Shown here in pieces: positions 6,326 through 13,977 of a stretch of DNA of 18,795 bases (positions are counted from its first letter, which is position 1; each line of letters begins with the position of its first letter). The DNA is taken from the NCBI GenBank assembly GCA_016186945.1, contig JACPKR010000065.1:1-18795 (forward strand), in the 5' to 3' direction. Below the pieces are notes generated by a model, which did no database searches, had not been told where the DNA came from, and saw only the letters and a list, made by a program, of their open reading frames with translations. The position numbers and the translations under genes were made by a program. The DNA comes from Deltaproteobacteria bacterium. Its GTDB lineage: Bacteria; Bdellovibrionota_B; Oligoflexia; Oligoflexales; Bog-1112.

Positions 6326-7918
6326 TTAGGTTTCAAATTCGAGGTTAATTTTTTTCCCCAGAATTTCTTCCAACCAAGTTTTTTCCTGTGTCATTTTTGT
6401 AATTTCTATCTCTGGTGTCGAGTGGGAGGGAAAGAAAAACTGAATGGTTATGGACCTGCCCCGCACGAGTACAACGGCGTCCTTATTGAAGCCGTGACGT
6501 GTGCGGTATGCTGCACAGGCGATTCTCAGGATACTAGCCAGGAAGTTGACTGTGTCAAGTTCGCGTTCGTTGAGGTCTTGGCACTCGGCGCTGCGGGGGG
6601 ATGCTTGGCCTTTTCGTTGGTAGCGGGCGACCAGGGCAATGAGCAGCCGTTCTTTCTGCGAGAAGCCCATCAGTTGGCTATTGGCAATCAGGTAAGTGGA
6701 GTGGTGGTGGTAGCGGGGGAAGCTTATAAATTTTCCGCACTCGTGAAGCCAAGCGGCTGCCCTCAAGATTTCGCGATTAGGGAGGAGGACGTTTTCCGGA
6801 TCTTCCTTTTCTGGATGAAAGGGGGCGATAGCATCGAAGATTTGGAGGGCAAGGTGGAGCACTCGCTTTGCTTGCGGCGTGTCGACTGAGAACCGTTCCC
6901 CCAATTTCAGGATGCTCGTCCAACGAATGTCTTTTACCGGAACACGGGAGGCATGTGGCTTGAGTCGTGTCAGGGTATCGAGGAGGAGACCTTCCCGCAG
7001 ACCGAAAGAGGAGACGGTCCATTCTTTGATCCTTAAAAGCTGGGTAAGGCGGGTGAAAATCGCTGATCCGGCAAGGATGATTTCCGAGCGGTTTTTGTCG
7101 AGCTTCAATTTTTTCTGAATCTGGGGCGGATTACGCAGGTCTTGTATAAGTTTGTTAATACTGTAGACATCGTTTGCTTTGAGTTTGTAACCGTGGGGGT
7201 CGTTCAGTTCTTCCCCTTTGAAAATAAGTGAGTGGATAGCGGCCAATGCTTTTGCTGCACCTGAGCAGCAGATTGCTTGTTCAAATTTCAGTTTCTCAAG
7301 TTCTTTTTTGATCGGGCCCATGTTGAGGGTGATTCTGTTTTCGAGGTCGGTGATATCTTTTTTCCTGATGATTTGTTTCCCGTCGAAGAAAGCTTGGGAA
7401 AGCATAACGGCGCCGAGCTGGATGGACGTTACGTAGCTAAGTTTTGATTTCTGGCAGACCGCGACTTCAGTCGACCCCCCTCCTATGTCCACGCCCAGAA
7501 AGGTCTCGTTTTCGAGAGACAGGCCGAACTGTATGCCAAGTATAGCGAGGCGAGCTTCTTCCAGTCCGTCAATGGGGGAGACGCGCAGGTGAGTTTCCTT
7601 GTAGATGGTGTCGAAAATTTCCTCATGATTTTCTACTGACCTGATGGCGTAGGTGCATGCCGTACGGAAGATGGGTTTATAGCCTATAGCAATTTCCCGC
7701 ATGTGGCGGAGGGCCTCGACTGTGACGGCGATGCCTTCCTTGCTCAGGATTTTTTTGTGTGGGTCTATATAGGCGCCGAGTTTGATGACTGTCTTGTGGG
7801 TGTCGAGGATTTTGATGTGTCCGTGAGAATCAACGTCGGCGATAACCAGGTGGGCAGAGTTGGTCCCGATATCAATAGCCGCGATCGTGATATGATCCGA
7901 GCTTTGTTTGTTTGCCAT
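6326..7918 (-). CDS. ppx: Ppx/GppA family exopolyphosphatase with C-terminal HD-like domain
   Basis: Predicted 530-residue phosphatase that removes terminal phosphates from polyphosphate, or hydrolyses pppGpp; sequence does not separate these two roles. The ASKHA-fold nucleotide and phosphate sites are clear: IAAIDIGTNSAHLVIA (D16, N20), the catalytic region DGLEEARLAILG (E120/E121), GVDIGGGSTEVAV (143-155) and SSFGLREGLLLD (303-314). The C-terminal part (about 335-510) is an HD-like domain with WLHECGKF (H392) and the histidine-rich YHHHSTYLI, as in E. coli Ppx and GppA. The start ATG lies 3 nt after the ppk stop, with AGGA inside the end of ppk as ribosome site. Adjacency to ppk favours the exopolyphosphatase role. 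Confidence 0.92.
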   Translation of the reverse strand: MANKQSSDHITIAAIDIGTNSAHLVIADVDSHGHIKILDTHKTVIKLGAYIDPHKKILSKEGIAVTVEALRHMREIAIGYKPIFRTACTYAIRSVENHEEIFDTIYKETHLRVSPIDGLEEARLAILGIQFGLSLENETFLGVDIGGGSTEVAVCQKSKLSYVTSIQLGAVMLSQAFFDGKQIIRKKDITDLENRITLNMGPIKKELEKLKFEQAICCSGAAKALAAIHSLIFKGEELNDPHGYKLKANDVYSINKLIQDLRNPPQIQKKLKLDKNRSEIILAGSAIFTRLTQLLRIKEWTVSSFGLREGLLLDTLTRLKPHASRVPVKDIRWTSILKLGERFSVDTPQAKRVLHLALQIFDAIAPFHPEKEDPENVLLPNREILRAAAWLHECGKFISFPRYHHHSTYLIANSQLMGFSQKERLLIALVARYQRKGQASPRSAECQDLNERELDTVNFLASILRIACAAYRTRHGFNKDAVVLVRGRSITIQFFFPSHSTPEIEITKMTQEKTWLEEILGKKINLEFET

Positions 7919-7921
7919 GGG

Positions 7922-10156
7922 TCATCCTGATGAGGGGCTCCCTTTTTTCTTGAGAGCGATGCGTTTGGCGATGGGCCGCATGCCCTTCTTTTTCAGGAGA
8001 TCATAGCGGATTGCTTTTTCGTAGGGAATGGATTTTATGCCTTCCTCGCGAGCGAGTGCGATGAAAGTGGTCTGGGAACGGATCCGCTTCGCATCTTTGG
8101 GGGGACTTGTAAGCACGTAGGTACCGTCACTTTTCAGAACCCTCGATTTGACGTTATCTTTCCAGGAAGTCTCGAAAATTTCCTCAATCAGACGTTTCTT
8201 AACATCTTCGTCCCTTATGGGGTATATAATCTCCACGCGACGGTCGAGATTACGCGGCATCCAGTCTGCGCTACCAAGAAAAACCCTCGTTTCATCCTCG
8301 CTTCGGAAAATGTAAATGCGGCTGTGTTCCAAAAAACGGTCGACAATAGAGATCACTTGAATATTTTCGCTTATACCCTTGACACCCGGTCGCAGGCAGC
8401 ACACCCCACGCACGATCAAGCGTATGACAGTCCCAGCCTGGGAAGCAGCGTAAAGTAAGTGGATGATCGGTTCATCGACCAATCCGTTGACTTTGACAGA
8501 GATGGAAGTCTTCTTCCCATTCTTTTGTTTTTCGATAATTGTCTTCAATTCCTTTACAAAGGATTCTCGCAAATTAATTGGCGCCACATACAACTGGTCG
8601 AATTGGGGAAGAGTCTCCTTCTGTGTGTCAGGAATGGCGTCGCTTAGGACATTAAATCCGGTCAGTAAATTGAAGAGGGAAGAAACGTCCTTCGCGATTT
8701 CCTCCCAGACTGTAAACAGTCCAATGTCGCTGTAAAGCTTGGCTGTCTGGGAGTTATAATTCCCTGAGGATAAATGGACATAGCGGACGATATTGTCGCC
8801 TTCCTTTCTAACGACCAGGCAAGCTTTGCTATGTGTTTTCAACCGCACAAAGCCGTAGACGACGTTGACGCCTGCACTTTCCAAGCGCTGTGACCAGAGG
8901 ATGTTGCTTTTTTCGTTAAACCTTGCTTTCAACTCGACGATGGCGGTCACCTGCTTACCGTTTTTACTCGCTTTGATAAGGGAGTCTATGACTGGCGAAT
9001 CGTCGGAACATCTGTAGAGAGTTTGCTTGATCGCAAGCACCTGTGGATCGTTCGCAGCCATGTTGATAAATTCGGCAACAACATAAAAGCTTTCGTACGG
9101 ATGGTGAACGAGAAGGTCCTTCTCCTTGATGATCGAGAAGATATTGCGTGTATCTGACGCTGCCCAAGCAGGAATACGCGGGTTAAAAGCAGCGTCCTTC
9201 AAATGATCCAGCGGAAGGCTGTAAAGCTCCTGCAGGCCGGAAATAAAGAGAGGAGAGGAAACGCTGTAAACGTCTTCATTTCTAATATTGAGAAGCTTGA
9301 CCAGTTTGTTGATGACTTCCTTCGACAACTCACCACACACTTCGAGGCGCACAACTTCTTGCAGTTCTCGGTTCTGCATCTCGTTCTGTAGCGACTCCAG
9401 AAGGTCGACAACCTTGTTCTCCAAAAGCGTATAGTCAAGGTTCCTTGTGACGCGAATGGGGGTGCATTTCGTGATCTTCAGGCCGAGGAACAGTTGGTTC
9501 ATGTGGGTCTGCACCAAATCTTCCAGGAGAAGAAAATTAAACTCGCCCTCTATCTCCGTCTCTAACGGAATCAGTCGAGAGATGATGGAGGGAATCTCCA
9601 CAAAACCGATAAGGGATTCCATGGCCCCCATGAATTCAATCAGCAGGTATTCCGACAGATTGTTGAGAAACGGAGCCGGATGGGATGAGTCAACCGCCAG
9701 TGGCGTCAATATAGGGTAGATACGCTCTAAAAAAATGTGGTGCATCGTCTTTTTTTGTTTCGGAGACAAGCTTGAAAAGGGGACGAGGTTGACCCTCTCC
9801 TTTTTGATCTTAGGCAGGAATTCGTTGTGAAAGCACTCGTACTGAATTTTCATGAACGCGCTTGCCCGGCTCCTGACCTTTTCCAAAGCCAAGGCGATAG
9901 GCATTTGATCGGGAGACTCACAGATGCCGAAGCCTTCCTTCTGCATCTTCTTTAACCCCGCGACACGCACCATGAAAAACTCGTCAAGCAGGGTTGTGAA
10001 GATGTTGAGAAACTTCAACTTATCAAGAAGAGGGGTGTCCGGCAGTGTTGCTTCCTCCAGAACACGGCCACAATACTCAAGCTGGCTCAACTCCCGATTG
10101 AAGAACATTCCGGGCTCGTATGTCGGGATATTTTCTATGAGATCCTTCGGGTTCAC
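7922..10156 (-). CDS. ppk: Polyphosphate kinase 1
   Basis: Predicted 744-residue kinase that reversibly polymerises the gamma phosphate of ATP into polyphosphate. The N domain starts with FFNRELSQLEYCGRVLEEA and LLDEFFMVRVAGLKK. The catalytic part shows RLKTHSKACLVVR with the autophosphorylated His (H442), RYVHLSSGNYNSQTAKLYSDIGLFT (458-482), and the second conserved His in FLEHSRIYIF (H611) before FLGSADWMPRNLDRRVE (626-642). The C-terminus is lysine-rich. Start choice: the frame stays open up to 10357, but that part is inside the glycosyltransferase gene and not PPK-like. The GTG at 10156, 13 nt after the upstream stop, fits best; the ATG at 10108 just before FFNREL is the alternative. It is followed 3 nt later by ppx. 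Confidence 0.95.
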   Translation of the reverse strand: MNPKDLIENIPTYEPGMFFNRELSQLEYCGRVLEEATLPDTPLLDKLKFLNIFTTLLDEFFMVRVAGLKKMQKEGFGICESPDQMPIALALEKVRSRASAFMKIQYECFHNEFLPKIKKERVNLVPFSSLSPKQKKTMHHIFLERIYPILTPLAVDSSHPAPFLNNLSEYLLIEFMGAMESLIGFVEIPSIISRLIPLETEIEGEFNFLLLEDLVQTHMNQLFLGLKITKCTPIRVTRNLDYTLLENKVVDLLESLQNEMQNRELQEVVRLEVCGELSKEVINKLVKLLNIRNEDVYSVSSPLFISGLQELYSLPLDHLKDAAFNPRIPAWAASDTRNIFSIIKEKDLLVHHPYESFYVVAEFINMAANDPQVLAIKQTLYRCSDDSPVIDSLIKASKNGKQVTAIVELKARFNEKSNILWSQRLESAGVNVVYGFVRLKTHSKACLVVRKEGDNIVRYVHLSSGNYNSQTAKLYSDIGLFTVWEEIAKDVSSLFNLLTGFNVLSDAIPDTQKETLPQFDQLYVAPINLRESFVKELKTIIEKQKNGKKTSISVKVNGLVDEPIIHLLYAASQAGTVIRLIVRGVCCLRPGVKGISENIQVISIVDRFLEHSRIYIFRSEDETRVFLGSADWMPRNLDRRVEIIYPIRDEDVKKRLIEEIFETSWKDNVKSRVLKSDGTYVLTSPPKDAKRIRSQTTFIALAREEGIKSIPYEKAIRYDLLKKKGMRPIAKRIALKKKGSPSSG

Positions 10157-10169
10157 TATAACTAGACTA

Positions 10170-11375
10170 TCATTCTTGGCATTGGGAATAGAGGGCAAGG
10201 ACGTCCTTGCAGACCGACACGATATCGAATTTTTCAATTTTTTCAAGTGCGTTGACGCAAAATGCTCGGGCAAGCTTCCTATTTTCGATAATCTGGCAGC
10301 AGTAGGCAGCAAATTCATCGACTTCCTTGGGAGAAGCCAGAAAGCCTGTGCGTCCATGTTCGACGAGGTCTCCGACCCCGCCCGAGTGTGACGCTACGAC
10401 GGGAGTTTGGGCAGCAAATGCCTCCATAATCACGTTCCCTAAAGCTTCATCGACCGCGGTACTGACGAGAAGGTCAGCTAATTGAATGAGCGCAGAAGCA
10501 TGAGGGGTAAATCCGCTGAGTCTGCAAACTTTGCCTAGCCCCCGCTCGGAAACCATACGCTCGAGCGTGCCCCGCAGCGGACCTTCTCCCACAAGGAGGA
10601 AGTGGAGAGGGCGCTTTTCGTTTTGTCCCGAAACGAGAAGTTTCTGAACTATCTCCAGAAAGAAGTCGGGACGTTTCTGCCGCGTAAGAGCGCCGACGCT
10701 GATTACCAGAAACGCGTCCTCAGGGATGCCGAATGACTGTCGTAGATGCGCAGGCGGAGGAGCAGAGGACTCGTGATGTAAATCAATGCCGCTTGGGATC
10801 AAGGTGAGTTTGTCGGGCGATTTAATAAAGCTTCGCATACTTTCCATCACGGCGTGGGAAATACAGATGTGCTTTCTGATCGCAGGATGGCTGAATTTTA
10901 TGTGCGAAAACCAGCCGGGTTTTTTTATCATCCGGCAGGTGTTTATTATGGGGGTTTTTTTCTTTCCAGACATCGACATCGACATCGCCAGAAGTGCAAA
11001 GGTCAGTGCTTTGCTATCGTGTGTGTGGATGAGGTCAAAACCTTTTTTTTGTCCTGCGGTCGACGCGTCGATAGGTGGGAGATCATTCGAATGTCCAGGC
11101 TCATCACCTGGGGGAGCGACGGTTCCCTCGCCCCCCCAAACCCCCCTCTCCCTAGTGGCCCTCTCCCTAATGGCCCTCTCCCTAGGGAGGAGGAGGGGGT
11201 GTGCGAACTCGACAGTTTCCCAGGCCTCGTTCTTTGAACGTTCTGCCAGCGCTGATCCTTTCAGGCAAAAGAGGGTTTGTGTCAGCCCCCATTTGTGGAG
11301 GTTTTGAAGAAGGTACAGAACTTGTTTTTCCCCACCCCCCCAATTTTTCTGTGTCGAAATGTGTGCGACCCTCAT
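10170..11375 (-). CDS. GT4-family glycosyltransferase with in-frame repeat insertion
   Basis: Predicted 401-residue sugar transferase of the GT-B fold. The N-terminus has AHISTQKNWGGGEKQVLYLLQNL, and FDLIHTHDSKAL (113-124) is typical of the acceptor domain. The donor domain has LVISVGALTRQKRPD (223-237), HFLLVGEGPLRGTLE (258-272) and the retaining-GT motif DEALGNVIMEAFAAQTPVVASHSGG (309-333). Residues about 63-100 are low-complexity (RERAI, RERAT, RERGV, then GGEG) and come from a C-rich repeat at 11124-11188. They sit between two family blocks and are probably a tolerated surface loop. A hexamer GACATC repeated three times (10969-10986) encodes MSMSMS. It overlaps the deacetylase stop as ATGA. 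Acting with the deacetylase on a cell-surface glycan is an inference from the neighbourhood. Confidence 0.88.
   Translation of the reverse strand: MRVAHISTQKNWGGGEKQVLYLLQNLHKWGLTQTLFCLKGSALAERSKNEAWETVEFAHPLLLPRERAIRERATRERGVWGGEGTVAPPGDEPGHSNDLPPIDASTAGQKKGFDLIHTHDSKALTFALLAMSMSMSGKKKTPIINTCRMIKKPGWFSHIKFSHPAIRKHICISHAVMESMRSFIKSPDKLTLIPSGIDLHHESSAPPPAHLRQSFGIPEDAFLVISVGALTRQKRPDFFLEIVQKLLVSGQNEKRPLHFLLVGEGPLRGTLERMVSERGLGKVCRLSGFTPHASALIQLADLLVSTAVDEALGNVIMEAFAAQTPVVASHSGGVGDLVEHGRTGFLASPKEVDEFAAYCCQIIENRKLARAFCVNALEKIEKFDIVSVCKDVLALYSQCQE
10969..10986. repeat. In-frame hexamer microsatellite
   Basis: GACATC is repeated three times without change inside the glycosyltransferase gene, coding Met-Ser three times. 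Copy-number change would keep the frame. Confidence 0.7.
11124..11188. repeat. C-rich interspersed repeat with three 15-bp subrepeats
   Basis: The core at 11124-11153 matches 4391-4420 and 112-140. It then runs into three 15-bp units beginning CCCTCTCCCTA (11144-11158, 11159-11173, 11174-11188). Since 15 is a multiple of three, the units encode a five-residue period (RERxx) in the glycosyltransferase and keep the reading frame. Confidence 0.75.
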
Positions 11376-12103
11376 GCGTGTGCCTCTCGATGTTTGTCTT
11401 CGTATCCCGTGAGAAGCTTCGCAAGGAACAGGGGTGGGGTCACCCGTCGGGTAACATGCACGCGGGGGAGAGTGTGAAGGTCATCCCCTACTTTTGCCCG
11501 CAAACGTTGCGTGGTCACTGCGGTGGAATACCCAGCGTCTCTGACTAATCGTATCGTTTCGGCGTCAAATTCTCCGTAAGGGTAGCAGAAATCGGAGATA
11601 GGGCATTGGAAGCTAGTTTCAAGGAAAGCTTTGGACTCCTCGATTTCCCGCGCGGCAAGGGTAGGCTCAATCCTGCACAGGTGGGCGTGTGAGTGGGTGT
11701 GGGAGCCGATGGACATACCGGCATCTAGCCAGCTTCGGACCTGGGGGGTACTCATGAGGGGGCTTTCCTGGACGTCTTGTCCCACGGCCCAAAGGTTGCT
11801 CCTACCGAGAAGTCCCGAGACGAGGTAGCAGCTGGCCGTAAAACCGAATTTCTGCAAAACCGGCAGCGCTTCCGTGTAATTGTCCAGATAGCCATCGTCA
11901 AAACTTATGCCGACAACTTTTCCTTCCTTTTCTCCGCGCAGATAGGGCACGAGGTCATGGATAGCCAAACCTTTGTAACCGAGAAGGGACAGGAGTCTCA
12001 TCTGCCAGGCGAAAGAATGAGGGTGTACATAGAGAGACGACAACCTTTTAGAACGCGGAGCGGGGGCAATATTGTGGTACATGAGGATGGGGATTTTTTT
12101 CAT
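11372..12103 (-). CDS. Polysaccharide deacetylase (NodB homology domain)
   Basis: Predicted 243-residue metal-dependent carbohydrate esterase (CE4) that removes acetyl groups from an N-acetylated glycan. Motif 1 is GISFDDGY (D69, D70), motif 2 is GSHTHSHAHL with the metal-binding H135 and H139, and motif 3 is DFCYPYGEFD. The opening IPILMYHNIAP is typical of the PgaB/IcaB-like and xylanase/chitin deacetylase subgroups. No signal peptide is visible, so it may act in the cytoplasm or at the inner face of the membrane. It begins in the ATGA overlap with ribF and ends in the ATGA overlap with the glycosyltransferase, so the three are translationally coupled. The substrate cannot be read from the sequence. 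Confidence 0.9.
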   Translation of the reverse strand: MKKIPILMYHNIAPAPRSKRLSSLYVHPHSFAWQMRLLSLLGYKGLAIHDLVPYLRGEKEGKVVGISFDDGYLDNYTEALPVLQKFGFTASCYLVSGLLGRSNLWAVGQDVQESPLMSTPQVRSWLDAGMSIGSHTHSHAHLCRIEPTLAAREIEESKAFLETSFQCPISDFCYPYGEFDAETIRLVRDAGYSTAVTTQRLRAKVGDDLHTLPRVHVTRRVTPPLFLAKLLTGYEDKHREAHA

Positions 12104-13077
12104 AGAAGCTTTTTTGCTTGCGCCACGTCTCTAGCGATTTGCATTTTGAGTTCGTCGGGTCCTGAGAAGGCGACATTGTCGCGGAGCCTGTGCTTTAAAT
12201 AATAGCATGCTTTCAAGTTGTAAAACGTTTGTTCAGGGGAATACCTTTGGAGGAGGTGGGCTTCAACTCGTATGTCGGCTTCTTTTTTCTGAAATGTAGG
12301 GCGATGCCCAATGCTAAAAACGGCGGGAAAAAGGCTGTCTTTGCCTGACATGAAAAGGGGAAAGGCGGGGGCCTTCGACATGTTTTCCAACCAGACATAA
12401 CCGCAATAAACCCCTTCCTTGGGGACCAGTTGGTCTATTGAACTTAGGTTGGCAGTGGGGAACTGGAGCGTCCGGCCCATCTTATCACCGTGAGTGATGG
12501 TCCCGGCTATGAAATAAGTATGGCCTAGCATTTGCGCAGCCGTTTCTACATCGCCTGTACTAAGAAGCAATTCTCGTATGCGCGTGCTGCTGATCGGCTG
12601 ATCCTGAAACAGGACGGGCGGAACAATGTTGACGATCAAGCCGTCCGCTTCACCCTGTTTGCTCAACCACCGCACGTTTCCGAGGCGGTGAAAACCGAAA
12701 TAGAAATTCTCTCCCACGGTGATTGCTTTTGCCCGCAAGGTGTCGCGAAGGAACTTGGCGTAGAAATCTTCATGACTCGTGTGAAAAAGCTCATCGTTGA
12801 ACCTTAGCACGAAAGGATGGGTGATCCCGAGTTCGAGGAACGCTCTCATCTTCTGCTCGGTCGTGAGCAGATCCACAGTGGAGGGCGACGGACGAAAGTA
12901 CTCCTGTGGATGAGGATCGAAAGTCAGAGAGACGCTGGGAACACCGAGCGTTTTCCCAAGGCGACCAGTTATCTCGATAAGCTCGCGATGGCCAAGGTGG
13001 CAACCATCGAAATTACCTATCGTGATGACACAGCTGTCGAAGTCTATCTGGTTCTGGAAAAATGAAAACCTAGTCAA
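12100..13077 (-). CDS. ribF: Bifunctional riboflavin kinase / FMN adenylyltransferase
   Basis: Predicted 325-residue enzyme that phosphorylates riboflavin to FMN and adenylates FMN to FAD. The N-terminal nucleotidyltransferase domain has VITIGNFDGCHLGHRELI (17-34), LTFDPHPQEYF (51-61) and ISSTRIRELLLS (162-173). The C-terminal kinase domain has HGDKMGRTLQFPTANL (196-211), GVYCGYV, SIGHRPTF (255-262) and the likely catalytic Glu in VEAHLL (E272). The usual G before FPTAN is Q here. There is no ATG in a suitable place: the start appears to be TTG at 13077, with a weak GGTG upstream. Only 14 bp further up begins a large repeat element, so the leader or promoter of this operon must run through it or start in it. 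No FMN riboswitch is seen. Confidence 0.92.
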   Translation of the reverse strand: MTRFSFFQNQIDFDSCVITIGNFDGCHLGHRELIEITGRLGKTLGVPSVSLTFDPHPQEYFRPSPSTVDLLTTEQKMRAFLELGITHPFVLRFNDELFHTSHEDFYAKFLRDTLRAKAITVGENFYFGFHRLGNVRWLSKQGEADGLIVNIVPPVLFQDQPISSTRIRELLLSTGDVETAAQMLGHTYFIAGTITHGDKMGRTLQFPTANLSSIDQLVPKEGVYCGYVWLENMSKAPAFPLFMSGKDSLFPAVFSIGHRPTFQKKEADIRVEAHLLQRYSPEQTFYNLKACYYLKHRLRDNVAFSGPDELKMQIARDVAQAKKLL

Positions 13078-13091
13078 TGTGCACCGATTTA

Positions 13092-13330
13092 TATAGTGTT
13101 CAAGATAATCAATTTGGGGAAAAACTTTTACGAGTCTGTCATCCCGCTTTTACGAGTCTGTCATCCCGCTTTTACGAGTCTGTCATCCCGCTTTTACGAG
13201 TCTGTCATCCCGCTTTTACGAGTCTGTCATCCCGCTTTTACGAGTCTGTCATCCCGCGGCCTGACCGCGGGATCCAACTTGTTCGAGGAAGGCTGCCCCT
13301 TTGGATCCCGCGGTCAAGCCGCGGGATGAC
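13092..13330 (+). repeat. Composite repeat: leader, six 22-bp tandem units, paired palindromes (copy 1)
   Basis: Three parts in order. (1) A 33-bp leader, TATAGTGTTCAAGATAATCA to AAAAA (13092-13124). (2) Six identical 22-bp units, each starting CTTTTACGAG and ending TGTCATCCCG (13125-13256), head to tail with no spacer. (3) A 30-bp inverted repeat (13248-13277 and 13301-13330, one mismatch, 23-nt loop). Each arm of part 3 is itself a palindrome: ATCCCGCGG, a 5-nt loop, CCGCGGGAT (13251-13273 and 13305-13327). It fills almost all of the gap between the ribF start (13077) and the next gene's stop (13359); nothing else is seen in that gap. The leader and array recur at 18640-18795. Confidence 0.95.
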
Positions 13331-13358
13331 AGTGCAAAAAAGGTCCTCTCCACAAATT

Positions 13359-13913
13359 CTATTTCGCGAAGATTATAGAATTTAAAAAATAATTCAAAGC
13401 CTGCCTAGTGTAGTTGCGAATCCCACCACTCTGAAATGCAGCTCTTGTTCGACTTTCCGCATTTTGAATGACAGGGCGCCACTCCTCTTTTAGACGTGGG
13501 TCTTGGAATTTTCCATAAATTTTTTCCAATCTTGCCTGGTCGGGCAGAAACTCTATTCCGGATTGTACAAGAGAGCCTGGATTTTTTTGCAAGTTTTGCA
13601 TGGCCGTAGTAAAGGCTATCTCAAAGATGTCTTCTTTAGCGCATGTCTGCGTATTTCTTGCAGCGTGGGCAATGATGTAACCAAGGGGTTCGGTGGGTTG
13701 GCTAACGTATTGTTCCCACATCTCCCATGGGTCACTAGCGGCGCGTCTGGCATGACCGAGGATTGTGGCATAAGCAACAACGGTGGCAATCTTGCGATTG
13801 TTTTCATTGACTCGGCTGTGAAACTCATCCGCGGCGAGCGCATTTTTACAAAGACCGGAGATACAAAAAAGGATTAAAAGGCAACAAAGAGCGGGGCGAG
13901 GGAACTGAGGCAT
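13359..13913 (-). CDS. Small secreted protein of unknown function
   Basis: I do not recognise this 184-residue protein. It begins with a clear Sec signal, MPQFPRPALCCLLILFCISG and then LCKNALA, with likely cleavage before ADEFHS. The mature part is helical-looking and mixed in charge, with no obvious catalytic motif and one cysteine (NTQTCAKED). The ATG at 13913 is chosen because AGGA stands 7 nt upstream and it puts the signal peptide at the very start; the frame stays open to an ATG at 13952, which would add 13 residues. It is divergent from aroE, with about 65 bp between the starts, and its stop lies 28 bp before the paired palindromes, which could serve as its transcript end. Confidence 0.7.
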   Translation of the reverse strand: MPQFPRPALCCLLILFCISGLCKNALAADEFHSRVNENNRKIATVVAYATILGHARRAASDPWEMWEQYVSQPTEPLGYIIAHAARNTQTCAKEDIFEIAFTTAMQNLQKNPGSLVQSGIEFLPDQARLEKIYGKFQDPRLKEEWRPVIQNAESRTRAAFQSGGIRNYTRQALNYFLNSIIFAK

Positions 13914-13977
13914 AAGCAAGTCCTGTCGCAAATGTTTAACCATCTGAAACAATTAGCATTTTGTACGTGTGAGGGCA

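Noticed and set aside
10157-10357. N-terminal extension of PPK
   Set aside because: It is encoded inside the C-terminal part of the glycosyltransferase in another frame and resembles no PPK N-terminus.
13125-13256. Possible CRISPR array
   Set aside because: The 22-bp units are directly head to tail and identical with no unique spacers, and no cas-like genes are nearby.
13078-13358. FMN riboswitch upstream of ribF
   Set aside because: None of the conserved FMN-aptamer segments was found; the region is repeat sequence.
13077-13385. Open frames on the + strand with repeated peptide (VCHPAFTSLSSRFYESVIP type)
   Set aside because: A 22-bp tandem repeat without stops stays open in all three frames, so the repeated peptide is an automatic result. 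No ribosome site or homology is seen.
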